Assembly (NCBI RefSeq): GCF_030272615.1
Contig: NC_081410.1
Location: 503,092,442 to 503,156,441, forward strand
Origin: Cryptomeria japonica
Taxonomy: Eukaryota > Streptophyta > Pinopsida > Cupressales > Cupressaceae
Reading direction: 5' to 3'
DNA length: 64,000 nt
Under the pieces are notes generated by a model. That model saw nothing but the letters and a program-made list of their open reading frames with translations, was not told the origin of the DNA and ran no database searches. Of this stretch, positions 47,670 to 59,633 are shown one piece after another (position 1 is the first letter of the stretch; each line of letters begins with the position of its first letter). A program made the translations under genes and the position numbers.

Positions 47670-50600
47670 TTACTCCCGGAAGCTTGAGAACAAATAGGGG
47701 TAAAGCTCTCTCATCCATGCAACATCCTCCCAAGTCGCTAAAGAATTATCATTTGGGTCCCATTGGACCCTTACCCATTCTATGTCTCGACCCTTGAGGG
47801 TTAGCCCTAGACACTGAACAATGCACACAAGCTCCAAAGAAAGTTTCCCATCCTCTACCTACAATGCATTCCAATCCAAAACATGTGATACATCAGGATA
47901 ATAAGGCCTCAAAATAGACACATGAAATACATCATGCATATGGGACAAGTTGGGTGACAAGGCAAGGCGATAAGCCACATGACCAATCCTCTCTAAAATC
48001 TCAAAAGGTCCAACAAATCGAAGCACCAACTTAGAGCCTTCTCCATAATAGATAGGAATCTTTCGTGGGTGCACCCTCAAAAATGCCTTGTCACCCACTA
48101 AAAACTTCCTATCCACATGATGAGCATCTGCATATTTATTTTTCCTATCCTGTGCTACTATCAAATTCTCCCTATTATGTGTCACCTACTGCTCCATATC
48201 CTACAACATTTCTTATCCAAGAAGTAGTTTGTCCTCCAAATGATCCCAACTCAAGGGTGTCTAACACAGTCGACCATATAATTCCTAAAAAGGGGACATG
48301 CCAATCAAATTATAATAGCCATTATTATAGGTAAACTCCACCAAATGAATGTAATTATCCCATATAGATTGCTAATCCATGACATACATCCACAACATAT
48401 CCTCCAACACCTGATTAACCCTCTCAGTCTCATAATGTGTCTTGGGGTGATATGCTAAATTCAAGTTTAGCTAAGCTCCTAAATCATGCTAAAGGGAAGT
48501 CCATAACACTAAAGTGAATAGTAGATCACGATCTGATGTAATCCATCGAGGAATACCATGCAATCTCACTATATCCTCCATGAAAATCTGAGCTACTATT
48601 GTTGTTGTGTAGGAAGATCTAATCGGAGAAAAGTGTGCCACCTTGGTCAACCTAACAATGGTGACCATGATAGTATCATTTCAATGAGAAGACATAGGAA
48701 ATCTAATGATAAAATCCATAGATATAATGTCCCATTTCTAATCTAGAACTAGGTTCGACTACAAAATACCTGTTGGATGCTGATGCTTTGTCTTCACATG
48801 TTGACACTCTAAGCAACAAGACACAAAATCTGCTATATCTCTCCTCAGTCCTACCCAATGATACAGTTGTTTCAAATTTGCGTGCATCTTGTTGATACCT
48901 AGCTATGTCGAGTAAGGTGCATAATGAGCCTCTAATAAGATCAATGCTCGAAGATCATTTGAAGGTGGAACATAGATACGTCCCAAATATCAAAGAAGAC
49001 CATCAGAATCCAATGAGTAACCTGCATATTTACCATCCAAATCTCCTTTTGAAGCAATCTCTACTCTGACCTCTTGGTACCAAGCATCTAAATCAAGGGC
49101 ACTCATAATCCTGCTCCTCAAATCTACACTAAGAGTCATCATTGAAACCTCATGGCTCCTACAACTCAAATAATCTACTACCACATTCTCCTTGCCCTGA
49201 ATATATCTCACCTAAAAATTGTACTCACACAAAAACTCTATCCAACGCCGCTACCTAGGATTCAAGTTTGGCTGCATGAAAATATACTACAAACTATGGT
49301 GATCACTATGCAACTCAAACTGATGCCCAGAAAGGAAATGTCTCCATCAAACCAATGCATGTACAACTGCCGCTAGCTCTAAATTGTGAGTAGGATAATT
49401 CAACTCATGATCTTTGAGCTTATGCGACTTATAGGCTATCAATCGACCGTCCTGCATCAAAACTGCTCCAAGACCCTCCAAAGACGCATATGTGAATACC
49501 AAAAAATCACCCAAAGGATCTGACACTACTAGAATAGGTGCACTTGTCAAATGATCCTTGAGAATCCAAAAAGCCATCTCTCACTAATTTGACCACACCA
49601 AATTATTTTCTTTCCTCTGAAGAAAAGTGATAGGAAAAGCAATCCTCGAGAAATACTAAACAAATTTGTGATAATAACCTGCAAGACCCATTAAATTGCA
49701 AACCTCGCCCACTTAGTGGGTGCTGGCCCATCAACAATAGCTTGAATCTTAGAGGGATCCACTATGATACCCTCTCCTAGACAACTGATTCTCTTGAAGG
49801 CACTAGAAAAGTTGCATCATGTGCTCCTCATTCTCTTGAAATATTCTATAATAAACCAATATATCATCTAAGAATAAAAGCATAAACCTATTGAGATAAG
49901 TCTTGAAAAATCCATTCATAAAGCTCATGAAAAGTAGCGGAGCATTAGTGAGACCAAAAGGTACCATTATAAACTCATAATGTCCACATCGAGTACATAA
50001 GTTTGTATGATGAATATCCACCTCGTGAATCCTCAACTGGTTATACCTAGACTTAAGATGTATCTTAGAGAAGACCCTTGCATCCTTAATCTGATCAAAC
50101 AAGTCATTAATCCTTGGCAAGGGATATCAGTTCTTCACCGTCACCTTATTAAGTTGTCTATAATCAATGCATAGGTGAAGAGAACCATCCTTCTTAAAAA
50201 ATAACACCGATTCACCCCATGGGGAAACACTAGGATGAATGAATCCCTTAGCTAGCAACTCCTCCAACTACAATCTCAACTCACTCAACTCTTGTGTAGT
50301 CATCTGATAGAAATCCTTAGATATAGGCTCTTCTCCTAGAACCAAATCTATCTGAAAATCAATGTCACACTTAGGAGGCATACCTAGAATCTCGCTAGGG
50401 AAAACATCCAAAAACTCCTATAGGATGGGATGATTACGAAAGAGATCATCATGATTCCATCCTTCATCCAAATCATCCACTCTCACTGCAAACAACTAAC
50501 AACCCTGTTGTGCATATCACTTCAACTGCATAGTAGAAATAATGCAAAGAGAAATAGGTCGTTGAACACCCACTATCTCCACATTCTTCCCACTATCATC

Positions 50601-50672
50601 AAGACACTGCATGCTCTTACCACACCAATCAATACTATCCTAATGAACCTCAAGCCAATTGATGAGTGCTTC
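47670..50672 (-). pseudogene. pol: Chr2 pol: RT, RNase H, integrase, C-terminal chromodomain-like part
   Basis: Starts mid-gene near 50672 with INWLEVH and RPISLCIISTMQLK, the protease-to-RT link of Tekay/Del-type chromoviruses. [61 protein letters not shown] near 49868. RNase H 49347-49577 and 48990-49211. Integrase core about 48200-48980. C-terminal VGPFEILERIGHVAYRLAL, HDVFHVSILRPYYPD (47859-48185), then VQWDPND and YPYLF up to the stop at 47670. Many stops and frameshifts. Gag and most of protease are lost. Confidence 0.85.
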
Positions 50673-51436
50673 AGCATAATACTTTTAATCATACTTTATG
50701 CTTTAAACTTTTAATATTTTGTGAACTAATATGCCTGGCAACATACTTAAATACATGCATATTTGCTCGTTTCTACTATTATATGATGCTTATTAGGAAG
50801 AATATTAGAAATGGTATATTTTAGTTAAATGTTTTAGTTCCTACTTATTTGCACATATGGATGGTTTAATAATCAGAGTAGTGTCACATATGTTTTGTTT
50901 TACCTTCATAAATGAATTCTTGGATGTGTTTTATGTTAACAAGAAGATGAAGTAGACTAGTCCAATTTAGTTTCCATGAAGATGATGACAACTCTTGATC
51001 ATTCTAGATAGAGAGATCCCCTTGATCTTCTCTACATCTATTCCATTAGTTATCTTTTACAACTTTAACTTCTTTCCGAATTTATTTAATTTCATGTTAA
51101 ATCTTCATCAGTTCGATTTTGTAGTTGTTACTCTATTTCAAATGGATATGTGAGCACACAAACATGAAATGTGGCTCAATAAGGAACAAGGGTAGGTAGG
51201 AAATTGGTGTGGTAGGTAGGAGAAACAATATAATATTCCACATGAGGTGGATCACCCATCGAAGGTGGAATGTAAAAACAAGATAAGACCACAAAAGGTG
51301 GAAATTCTCCTACACACACTATCCCAATGTGACACAAACACCCAAGTGTCTCATACCCAAACTACTATGAAATGCATGTACCTAAGTAAACTTAAGTAAG
51401 GTGTAATAATATCCAACATGAATAAATAATGACACC
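50673..51436. other. Unassigned stretch between Chr2 pol and its 5' LTR
   Basis: Gag should be here but I cannot read one. No ORF of note. Probably a foreign or rearranged segment that replaced gag. GACACCA at about 51427-51433 might be the remains of a PBS. Confidence 0.35.
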
Positions 51437-52505
51437 AACAGTCATGAATCCACCCAAAACTGAACATATACTCATAAAAGGACTTAGTAACACTTCTAGA
51501 TGGTGCATAAAACCAAAATAAAGCTAAAGTGAAGCATAATTAGAGCAAAAAGACCACACATGAGTATTTAAACTTCATTTCCCTACATCACACATACACA
51601 GTCATACATAGATGTTGCCAAGGATCAAATGACATCACCATATGATAGAATAAGGTAGAGAGAGGGTCTCATACACAACTAAAATGGAAAAAACAAGGAC
51701 TCAACAAGTCCATAGAGAAGGCAAAACAAGAGACTACAACCACAAAGAATGCAAAATTGGGCCTTCACGACAACACCCAACACAATAAATAAAAAGCATA
51801 CAAATATTTAATTCCCCAATATTAATACATATATTTCTATATTAACATCCTTTCTTCAATTATGTTTCCCAATATCCTAGAGACAATATTTTAGCAGACA
51901 TGAAGAAAACAACTCTTTCAAAATCAAAATGGAAGAATGGAAATGATCTCTAACTTGGAAAGTAGAGTGATGGCAATTCAATCATATAAGAACAAAATAT
52001 AGTCCAACAAGCTTTCCAAAATCCAAAATCCAAAATCCGAAATCCAAAAGTTGTAGAAAACATCCAAAACCTAAACTCAAAAAAACGCATAAAGAAGCCA
52101 TTAAATAAAAATTAAATTCAAAACTATACAAAGATTTCAACCAATCAAAATAATCCTATAAACCATACAATATACCTACCATACATAGTTTCGAGGTACG
52201 TAATTTAAAATAGTATTATTTACTTACCCCCACAAAATCAACCAATAGGATAAAAGGGTAGGTAGTGAATATATTTTATCAATTAACCATATAGTAACAA
52301 GAGAAATAATGAATCAAAACCATTTAATAAATAACCTCATGGGCAAAATAGAAATACAAAAGCCCAATAATCTAATAAATAAAAATCAATATAAAATAAA
52401 TATCAAAGCTATATAATTAAACAAATAAATAATAATCCAAATCCCCAATAAATAAATAAAATAACAAAGGGAAATAAATAAATAATACAAATAAATATTA
52501 AATCC
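51437..52505 (-). repeat. Chr2 5' LTR, piece 1
   Basis: Aligns with 27713-28602 joined to 30144 onward, with no solo LTR, so it shows the empty site. It ends at 52505 where unrelated sequence starts. Confidence 0.7.
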
Positions 52506-53423
52506 CCACGGCTCGGCCTTATGGTCTGATAAAATTGAGTGTTGAGCAAATTTATGGGAGTGAGAATACTGTCTTGTTCCATGACATACTTTGGTAATGT
52601 TGGTTGCATGAACTGTGAGGAAACACTTGATGCCCAAATCCGCAATCTGTTTATTTCAGCGGAGTATGTATATGAGGTGATTAAAGGTTTGGTTGGGATA
52701 ACACTCAACTTCGAATGGCACTAGTGTGACTCCACTTTTATGAAGATGTCCTTATGCCACTAGTGGACATCATCGAGTCTAGGGAAAGAGCTGTGGAGTT
52801 GCTGTGTGGTTTTGTTAAGCCTGTCAATGGGAACTACATCGCCAATTCCATACTAAGACTACCAAAGAATGTGTGGATTAGTATTCTAAAGACATACTTT
52901 CAGCTGAACATATTCCTACCCACTGAGTCTAAAGACAAAGAGGAGGAGAGTGCGGATGAAGGGAGTGATGAGTCTGATGATAGTAAGAGAAACAGGGCCG
53001 AATGCATGCATTTGGAGAAGGAAGAACTAAAGGAGGAGATGAGGACATTCGATGAAAATGCTTGGGAATTTTTTAGGTGTGTGGTGCAGAATGGGAATAT
53101 GGCTCCTTTCTGTAGAGTGACAAACTCTGAAACTTGGTGGTTCTTGGGTGGAGAAATAGAAACCGTGATCAGTGTGGGAGAGTTTGCGGGGGTCATCATG
53201 CAAACTCTTAATGGCGATGTATAATGTAGATTTGGATTAGGGCTATCTCTGTCTTTCGTTATATTGTTTAAACTATGGGTTTAGGATTGCAGTGGGTGGG
53301 CTAAGTAGCTAAATAGGCTAAGGGGTGGATAGGTAATATTTGTCTTATCAGGCTTTGTATATAGGGGGTGGATAGATAGAAAGTTGGAATATGTAGCTGC
53401 TATCAGGCTTAGAGGCCTTTTTG
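52506..53423 (+). pseudogene. Plus-strand fragment of unknown coding origin
   Basis: A decayed reading region ends with a 156-codon open stretch (52754-53221). It has a Leu-rich start (RAVELLCGFVKPVNGNY), ILRLPKNVWISILKTYFQL, an acidic Glu/Asp/Ser run (residues 57-80), then WEFFRCVVQNG and ETWWFLGGEIETVISVGEF. Upstream, pieces such as QIYGSENTVLFHDIL are readable in broken frames. A 3'-UTR-like tail follows, continuing after the LINE at 61377 into a poly(A)-like end at 61418-61436. So it is likely a retrotransposed copy: a 5'-truncated LINE of another family or a processed pseudogene. I do not recognise the protein. Confidence 0.5.
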
Positions 53424-53441
53424 TAATACTTTTTGAAAGTT
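53424..53441. repeat. LINE target-site duplication, left
   Basis: TAATACTTTTTGAAAGTT, identical to 61359-61376. Confidence 0.9.
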
Positions 53442-53616
53442 TTTGATTAAGTAAAAATAGGTTTTAAGGGACTCAAAACCCGATTACATTCGAAAGATAT
53501 TCAAGAAGGAAACAAAACAAAATAGTTGCAAAAGACCAGTAGAAAAACTAGCAGCAGAGAAAAGGACAATAAGAGGCCAGCAAGAAATTGACCCCAAGCC
53601 CAACATTACAAGAAAA

Positions 53617-55500
53617 TTAAAAACTCTTCATGGTTTCCTCTGCATTCTGCACCAAGAGCATCATTGCCTTGGCTGCTTCCCTCAAGTTGGTGTTTTCCTG
53701 AGCAATTTGACTCTCTTTCATTTTCGTGTCCTTATCAGTAGTAGTCTGCCTAGTTCTATGCCTAGGGGTCTGGTTGGTTAGGCTGGAAGTTGGAGCATCT
53801 TCTATAATTACCAGGTTCTTCTCCTAGTTTTTCTTTTCCAGATGATCCACCAGCGCATTCATATTCTGGGAAGAAACCTTAAGGACCTAGAGGCTGTGGT
53901 TCATAAGGTTTTTCAATGCTTTCTCATTACGGGCCATCCGGGTGTTGACGCTGTCTTTGTCCTCCTCCACTTGTTCTTTCATGGTTTTAATAACGTCCTC
54001 CAAATGTTTCAGGTTGCCTTTTATCAGATCTTTCTCCAGCCAGTCCTCCATTTCCATTTCCTCCTCCGCTTCACTATTTTCCATCTCCTCATTCTGTTTC
54101 CCAGAGTCAGACATCTTAATCAGCTTATTGATCTTATCTTCAGCTCCCTTTGCTTACCCTACATGCTGGTGATGTTTTCAACAACCCACTTCTGAAAATT
54201 GAATAATTCAAGGGTGCAGTTGTGGGCGGTGTCCAGGATGGTATCCATAGAGTCCTTTCTTTGTTCAGTCTCCTCAATATTAGGGTTGTCACCCTCCTTA
54301 GGATTCAGAGCCTCATTCTCACTTTTTAAGCCCTTAGGGTTGGAGTGAAGATTCTCAGAATTTCCCCCTTCCTCCCCTTCACCATAGTTCTCCTCCTTGT
54401 TAGGCTCCATTTCAGTATCAGTGTCCTTATCCTTTCCCTCTTCTTCATCACAATGCATGTCCTTTTCTTCATGCTCTATTTCAACCTTCTATTTTTTATG
54501 TGTAGGGGTGCTGGGCTAATCCCCATTCAAATCAGAGTCTTTGCATTTCTCAGATATCTGAGCATTGATGATCAAAGGATCATCCTTGGTTGCCCTAGCC
54601 TTATCCTTAATGTGTTCATAAATAAGCAGAATGAGTCCCTGGTGCGCTAAAGGATAGGAGCTAGGCTTTTTAGCATGGTCGGCAAGGCTCTCGTTTAGAG
54701 AGGAGGCTAAATAGAAGGGCAAGGATATTTTAGCCCCATGGCAGAAATGGTTCAAGGAGCGCGAAATGATAGTTATAAATTTTTGTAAATCTACCATCCA
54801 TAGTCAAATATTCCATTAAATCCCTAAGAACTTTTTGCCAGAAAGGCTTTACCTATTGCGGGGTGTAATATGATATGTTGTCCTTCTTCGCAAGGTTTCC
54901 TTTCTCATTCTCCGTCTTCGGGAATTTTTTGAAAGCCTCAGTGGCATCCTTCCGATCCTTGTAGAATTTAGTCCCCTCCATCTTGAGTCCCATGACCTCT
55001 ACAATCAAATTTTCATCAATTTGCCAAATCTCCCCAAATAGGGTAGCCCTGTTGTTGCTCTAGCTTTTAGTGAAACCGTAAGACACAGAGTTTCTGCTAC
55101 CATGGAGCTTCTCCATATAATCAGTGAAGCCGTGTCTGTGGAGCCTTCTCTATACCTTTCTTTTGCTCTTCCAATTCTCACAACCTAAAGGCTCATTCCT
55201 GTTTAGGTTACTGCCCATTCTGATTTCCAGGTAAAGATACCCTCTACTGCAATTCTCAATCCACGAATAAAACTCAGAAAACTTGTTATTTTTGGTTTCC
55301 CCATGTAAAGATTCTTTCACAGTTTGTAGATTGCTACTCATGTCCACACAAACCTAGCTATTATTACTATTATCTTTCGCACACATATGATCTTGGTTAT
55401 GATGCCGAGAAACACTCATCATCTGACAGTTAATCGGCCCCCAAAATCTGTCATTGGTACTCGTTACCCAGAAATAAATCATGAGATTAACTTGATCCAT
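53617..55500 (-). pseudogene. LINE ORF3, unknown protein
   Basis: ATG 55500 follows the ORF2 stop by 26 nt. About 628 codons, in one frame to about 54800, then two frameshifts. N-terminal part (MDQVNLMIYFWVTSTND) leads to NNKFSEFYSWIENCSRGYL; then LFGEIWQIDENLIVEVMGL, KFYKDRKDATEAF, KPFWQKVLRDLMEYL, TMDGRFTKIYNYHF, AKISLPFYLASSLNESL and LAHQGLILLIYEHI (globular, Trp/Tyr-rich; about residues 130-330). An acidic middle (54160-54460) and a Glu/Lys coiled coil (53630-54114) follow. Stop TAA 53617-53619. No match to RT, nuclease or RNase H motifs. Family not recognised. It is inside the TSDs, so it moved with the LINE. Confidence 0.75.
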
Positions 55501-55526
55501 TGAGGTGATCAAAGTATAATTGCTCC

Positions 55527-58500
55527 TTAATCTCCTGTTTGATGTGAGTTTCTCCTATGTATTTGACATCCTTCTCCAAATTCCCCTTCATTGGCAAGGA
55601 TATTTGCAACCTTATTGCCCTCTCTAAAGGTATGAGTTATACTAATGCTAACATAGTTATTTAGAATATCTTTAGCATTTTTAATTAAATTGGCAATATT
55701 CCAGGAAACAGAACTAGTACCTTTAAGGGCTTGTATGATGTTTAAAGAGTCCCCTTTGAGCCAATTTTTTTTGAATTTGAATTCCTGAGCTAGCTTTAGG
55801 CTCTTTAGCATTGCCAGAGCTTCAACCACATGGTTATTTTGGGTTCCAAAAGGAGAAGCAAAAACAGCAATGCAAATTCCTTGAGCATTTCTAATAACTC
55901 CCCCTCCACCAGCCTTTCCAGGGTTCCCTTTAGCTGCCCCATCAAAATTAACCTTTATCCAGTCATAATCAGGAAACCTCCATACAATGTTATCTCTCTT
56001 CTTCTTATTTTCTGATTTGTAGACCTTATGTATTAGGTTCCATTCAGTAAGGATGTCTTTTTCCATATCATTCATATCTGTAGTAGACCATTGCTGATTA
56101 TTCTTGTGAGGAATGTTGATGTTCTCCTTTATAGCCTTGCATATTTTTTCAAAGACCACCTGAGTATTACACTTAGCTTCCCTAAATATCCTATTATTCC
56201 TTTCTTTCCAAATGCCCCAGCATATCATGGGGAGGGTCAAAGACCATAGGTTCTTGATGATTTGGCATTTGGTTGGAAAATTCCATTGCCAGATGATATC
56301 CTTGATGCTCTTGTTCATGACCTAGTTAATTTTCCATTTTTCCCACATTTTGCATCAAATATCCCAAGTGAAGGAGCAGTGGAAAAATAGGTGATCAACT
56401 GATTCCCCCTCCTTCTGGAAAAAACCCCTTCGGATTAAATTGTCAAGAGTAGGGGTGCTATAATGAGAAGCAAGCCAAAAGAAAATGTTGACTTTAGGGA
56501 TCAGAATGTTGTTCCAAACTTTGCTCCAAATGGGATTGCTAGTTTGAGAGAAAGTGTTTTTATAGGCAAAAGCAACTGTAAATTCACCTTTAGGATCACT
56601 TTTCCAGAGGAAAACATCATCATAGCCTTTGTTAGGGGAAAAGGATAGCAACTCCTTTTGGAGAGAGGAAAATCCAGAATGGAGGTCATCAAGTCTAACC
56701 CACTTATTCTCCTTCCAATAGTCACATACCATAATCCCAAACCTCCTTTTAAAATCTTCAATAATTTGACTATTGTTTTGATCACAAAGGGCTTCATTCT
56801 TCATCTAGGGGTCTTCCCAAATCCTTATTCTGTCACCTTTTCCAAGGACCCATCCAGCCCCAGCTTTTGCCACTTTTATGGATTTGGTAATACTATTCCA
56901 GATGAAGGATCTAGCAAGGATATCTTCAGAGTTAAGGATCCCTTGGATAGTCTAATTCTGAATGTATTTGTCAAACCAAATTTGATTCCAATCTTTCTTA
57001 GTGTCATAGGCTCTCCATAACTATTTAGCAAGAAGAGCTTTGTTAAAGGTTTTTATAGCTTTAATCCCCAGCCCTCCTTTGTTCTTTGGTCTACACACTT
57101 TGTCCCAGGAAACCAAAGGTATTCTATTTTTTTCTTCCACTCCTAACCATAAAATCTCTTTTGGATTCTTTCTATAGCTTGAGCAAATTTAGCCGGAATA
57201 CCAAACAGGCTGAGGGCATAAACAGGGAGATTTTGAAGAGTAGCTTGAAGGAGCTACATTTTCCTAGCCTGAGATAACATTGAGCCTTTCCATCTAGCAA
57301 GTCTTTTATTAATTTTATCAATGAGCATATTCTAGAATGAATTTGGGGGAGCTAACCCTAAAGGAAGGCCCAGATACGTGGAAGGGAGCATTTCCACTTT
57401 GCACCTAATAATGTTAGCAATTTTCTGTTGTCTAGTGACCAGAGTATTGAGGAAGTACATAGCTGATTTGTCCCAATTAACTTGCTGACCAGTTGCCAAG
57501 GCATAGGAGTTAAGAGTTGTTTTGAAGGCATCAGCCTCCTTTATTGAAGAATATCCCATGAGGATAGTGTCATCATCAAACTGTTGATGAGTGCAAGAAA
57601 CATTAGCAGAGGAAGGTTGAAGACCTTTGATAGTTTTGCTTTGTTTCAACTTATGAATCAATCTTCTCATACTTTCAGCCAATATGGTAAAAAGGATAGG
57701 AGGTATGAGATCTCCTTGTCTTAGCCCTCTTGAAGTTTTAAAAAAATTTGTTGGAGATCCATTAACCAGAATAGAGAACATAGAAGTAGTGATCAGTTCT
57801 CTGATTATTTTGATAATCTTATCATCAAAACCAAAAGCCCCCATGATTTTAAAGAGAACATCTCACTCAACTCTATTGTAAGCCTTTGCCAGATCCAGCT
57901 TTATCAAGAAACCTTCTTTTTTAGTAGCACTGAGGGAATGAATGTTCTCATGAACAAGAATGATTGAGTCTAGGATCTGCCTAATAGGAACAAAGCCTTT
58001 CTGCTCCTCCAATATGATGAAAGGAAGCACCGCCAAAATTCTAGTGGTCCAAACTTTGGATATAATTTTGTAGAAAGAGTTACATAGGCTAATTGGCCTA
58101 AATTTTCCCTTAGAATCTGCCCCAGCAACTTTGGGGATTAAGGCTATAAAAGTAGAATTCAGTTCCTTAAGGATTCTTCTGGATCCAAAAAATTCTTTGA
58201 CCGCATTAATCGTGTCCTCCCCCACAATATGCCAGAATTCTTGGAAGAAGAACATAGGGAAGTTGTCAAGGCCTGGAGCTTTATCCCCTTGAAACGAGAA
58301 GATAGCTTTTTTGATTTCTCTAGTAGACGAGATGGCAGTAAGGGCCTTATTTTGAATAGGGTTAATGATCTTAGGAATAATATTAACCAAATTGATTTGA
58401 TGGGTTTGATCAATGTCCTTGTTACTAGAAAGGAGTTGCTTGAAGAATCTAATAGCTTCATCCTTATTAAGCAGAGTGTTGTTTTCAACAGTCAGTCTTG

Positions 58501-59633
58501 TGATTCTATTTGCAGCCTTATGTTTTAAAGAAGTCATGTGGAAAAATTTAGTGTTTCTATCCCCTGCCTTCAGCCATATAGCCCTAGATCTCTACCTCTA
58601 ATAGATTTCTTCCCTAGAAATAAGGTTGTGGATGTTGACTAGGACCTCATCTTCCATGGCTTTGGAATACTTTATGTAGCCTTCTCTCTGGATTGAATTT
58701 TGTATCTGGTCCAATTCCTCCTCTAATTTTTTCTTTGAATCAAAGATATCACCAAAGACCTTCTTGTTCAAGATCTTAATGTTGGTTTTGATGTTTTTAA
58801 GTTTTATGGCAACTTTATACATGGCAGTTCCATTAACATCAAGATTCCACCAGTCAGCAATAGATTTTTCAAGATTAGGGTGGGAGGTCCACATCTTTTT
58901 GAAATGAAAAGGGAATCTCTGATTATTCTTAGAGTTCTCTACAACAAAAGAAATGGGATAATGATCTGACCCAATTCTATTAATAACAGAAAGGGAGCAT
59001 CTATGAGAAAGAATCCAATCATTAGAGAGAAGGGATCTATCAAGTCTTACCTAGATGAGATCTTCACCATCTCTTTGGTTAGACCAAGTGTAGGATGCCC
59101 CGTTGAGATCCAAATCAATGAGAGCATTGTCATTAATAAAGTCCATCAGGTCAGATCTACTATCTGGTTGAGCTTGACTACCTCCAAATTTTTCTGTCTT
59201 GTAGAGGAGTATTGAAATCTCCCATCACAACCCAACTGTGTAGAGGGAAATTTTTCCTTTTATGTTGAACTTTATTCCAAAATTTACTTCTAACAGATTT
59301 GGAGTTAGGGGCATAGATATTAGTGATAACAAATTCCTTACCATCAAAGATGCTTTTAGCTTTTAGGGATAAAATGTTGCCATCCACATCAATCATATCT
59401 CCAGAGGTAGTGCTTTTATTCTAGAATATGGCAACCCCTCCTAAGGCTCCATTCAAGCTACTGCCACAGACCCCTCCTTTTTTGAAAAACTTTAATTTCT
59501 CCACTTTCTCTTTACTCATTTTGGTTTCCTAAACCAGGATAATATCCAGATTTTGATCTTGAATAAGGTTCCTTAATATATCCTATTTATTGAGACCATT
59601 TAGGCCTCTGATGTTCCAAGATATTACTTTCAT
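55527..59633 (-). pseudogene. LINE ORF2: endonuclease, RT, RNase H
   Basis: ATG 59633 overlaps the ORF1 TGA (ATGA). About 1,369 codons with stops and about two frameshifts. APE-type endonuclease: SWNIRGLNG at the N-terminus, ETKMS, FVITNIYAPN and VVMGDFN (59190-59633). RT: FIALIPKV, KFRPISLCN, QKGFV, LIKLDLAKAYNRVE, RGLRQGD, and FDDD for the usual FADD at about 57563-57580. Reverse transcriptase thumb then a CCHC-less stretch with WSKVWN and DNLIRRGFF (56355-56804). RNase H at 55527-56000: VNFDGAAKGNPGKAG, EALAML, KGDSLNII. Stop TAA at 55527-55529. Confidence 0.9.

Noticed and set aside
52754-53224. Intact host gene
   Set aside because: The frame is broken upstream, the 3' UTR is split by a LINE, a poly(A) tail ends it, and it lies inside an LTR. 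It is a retrotransposed fragment.
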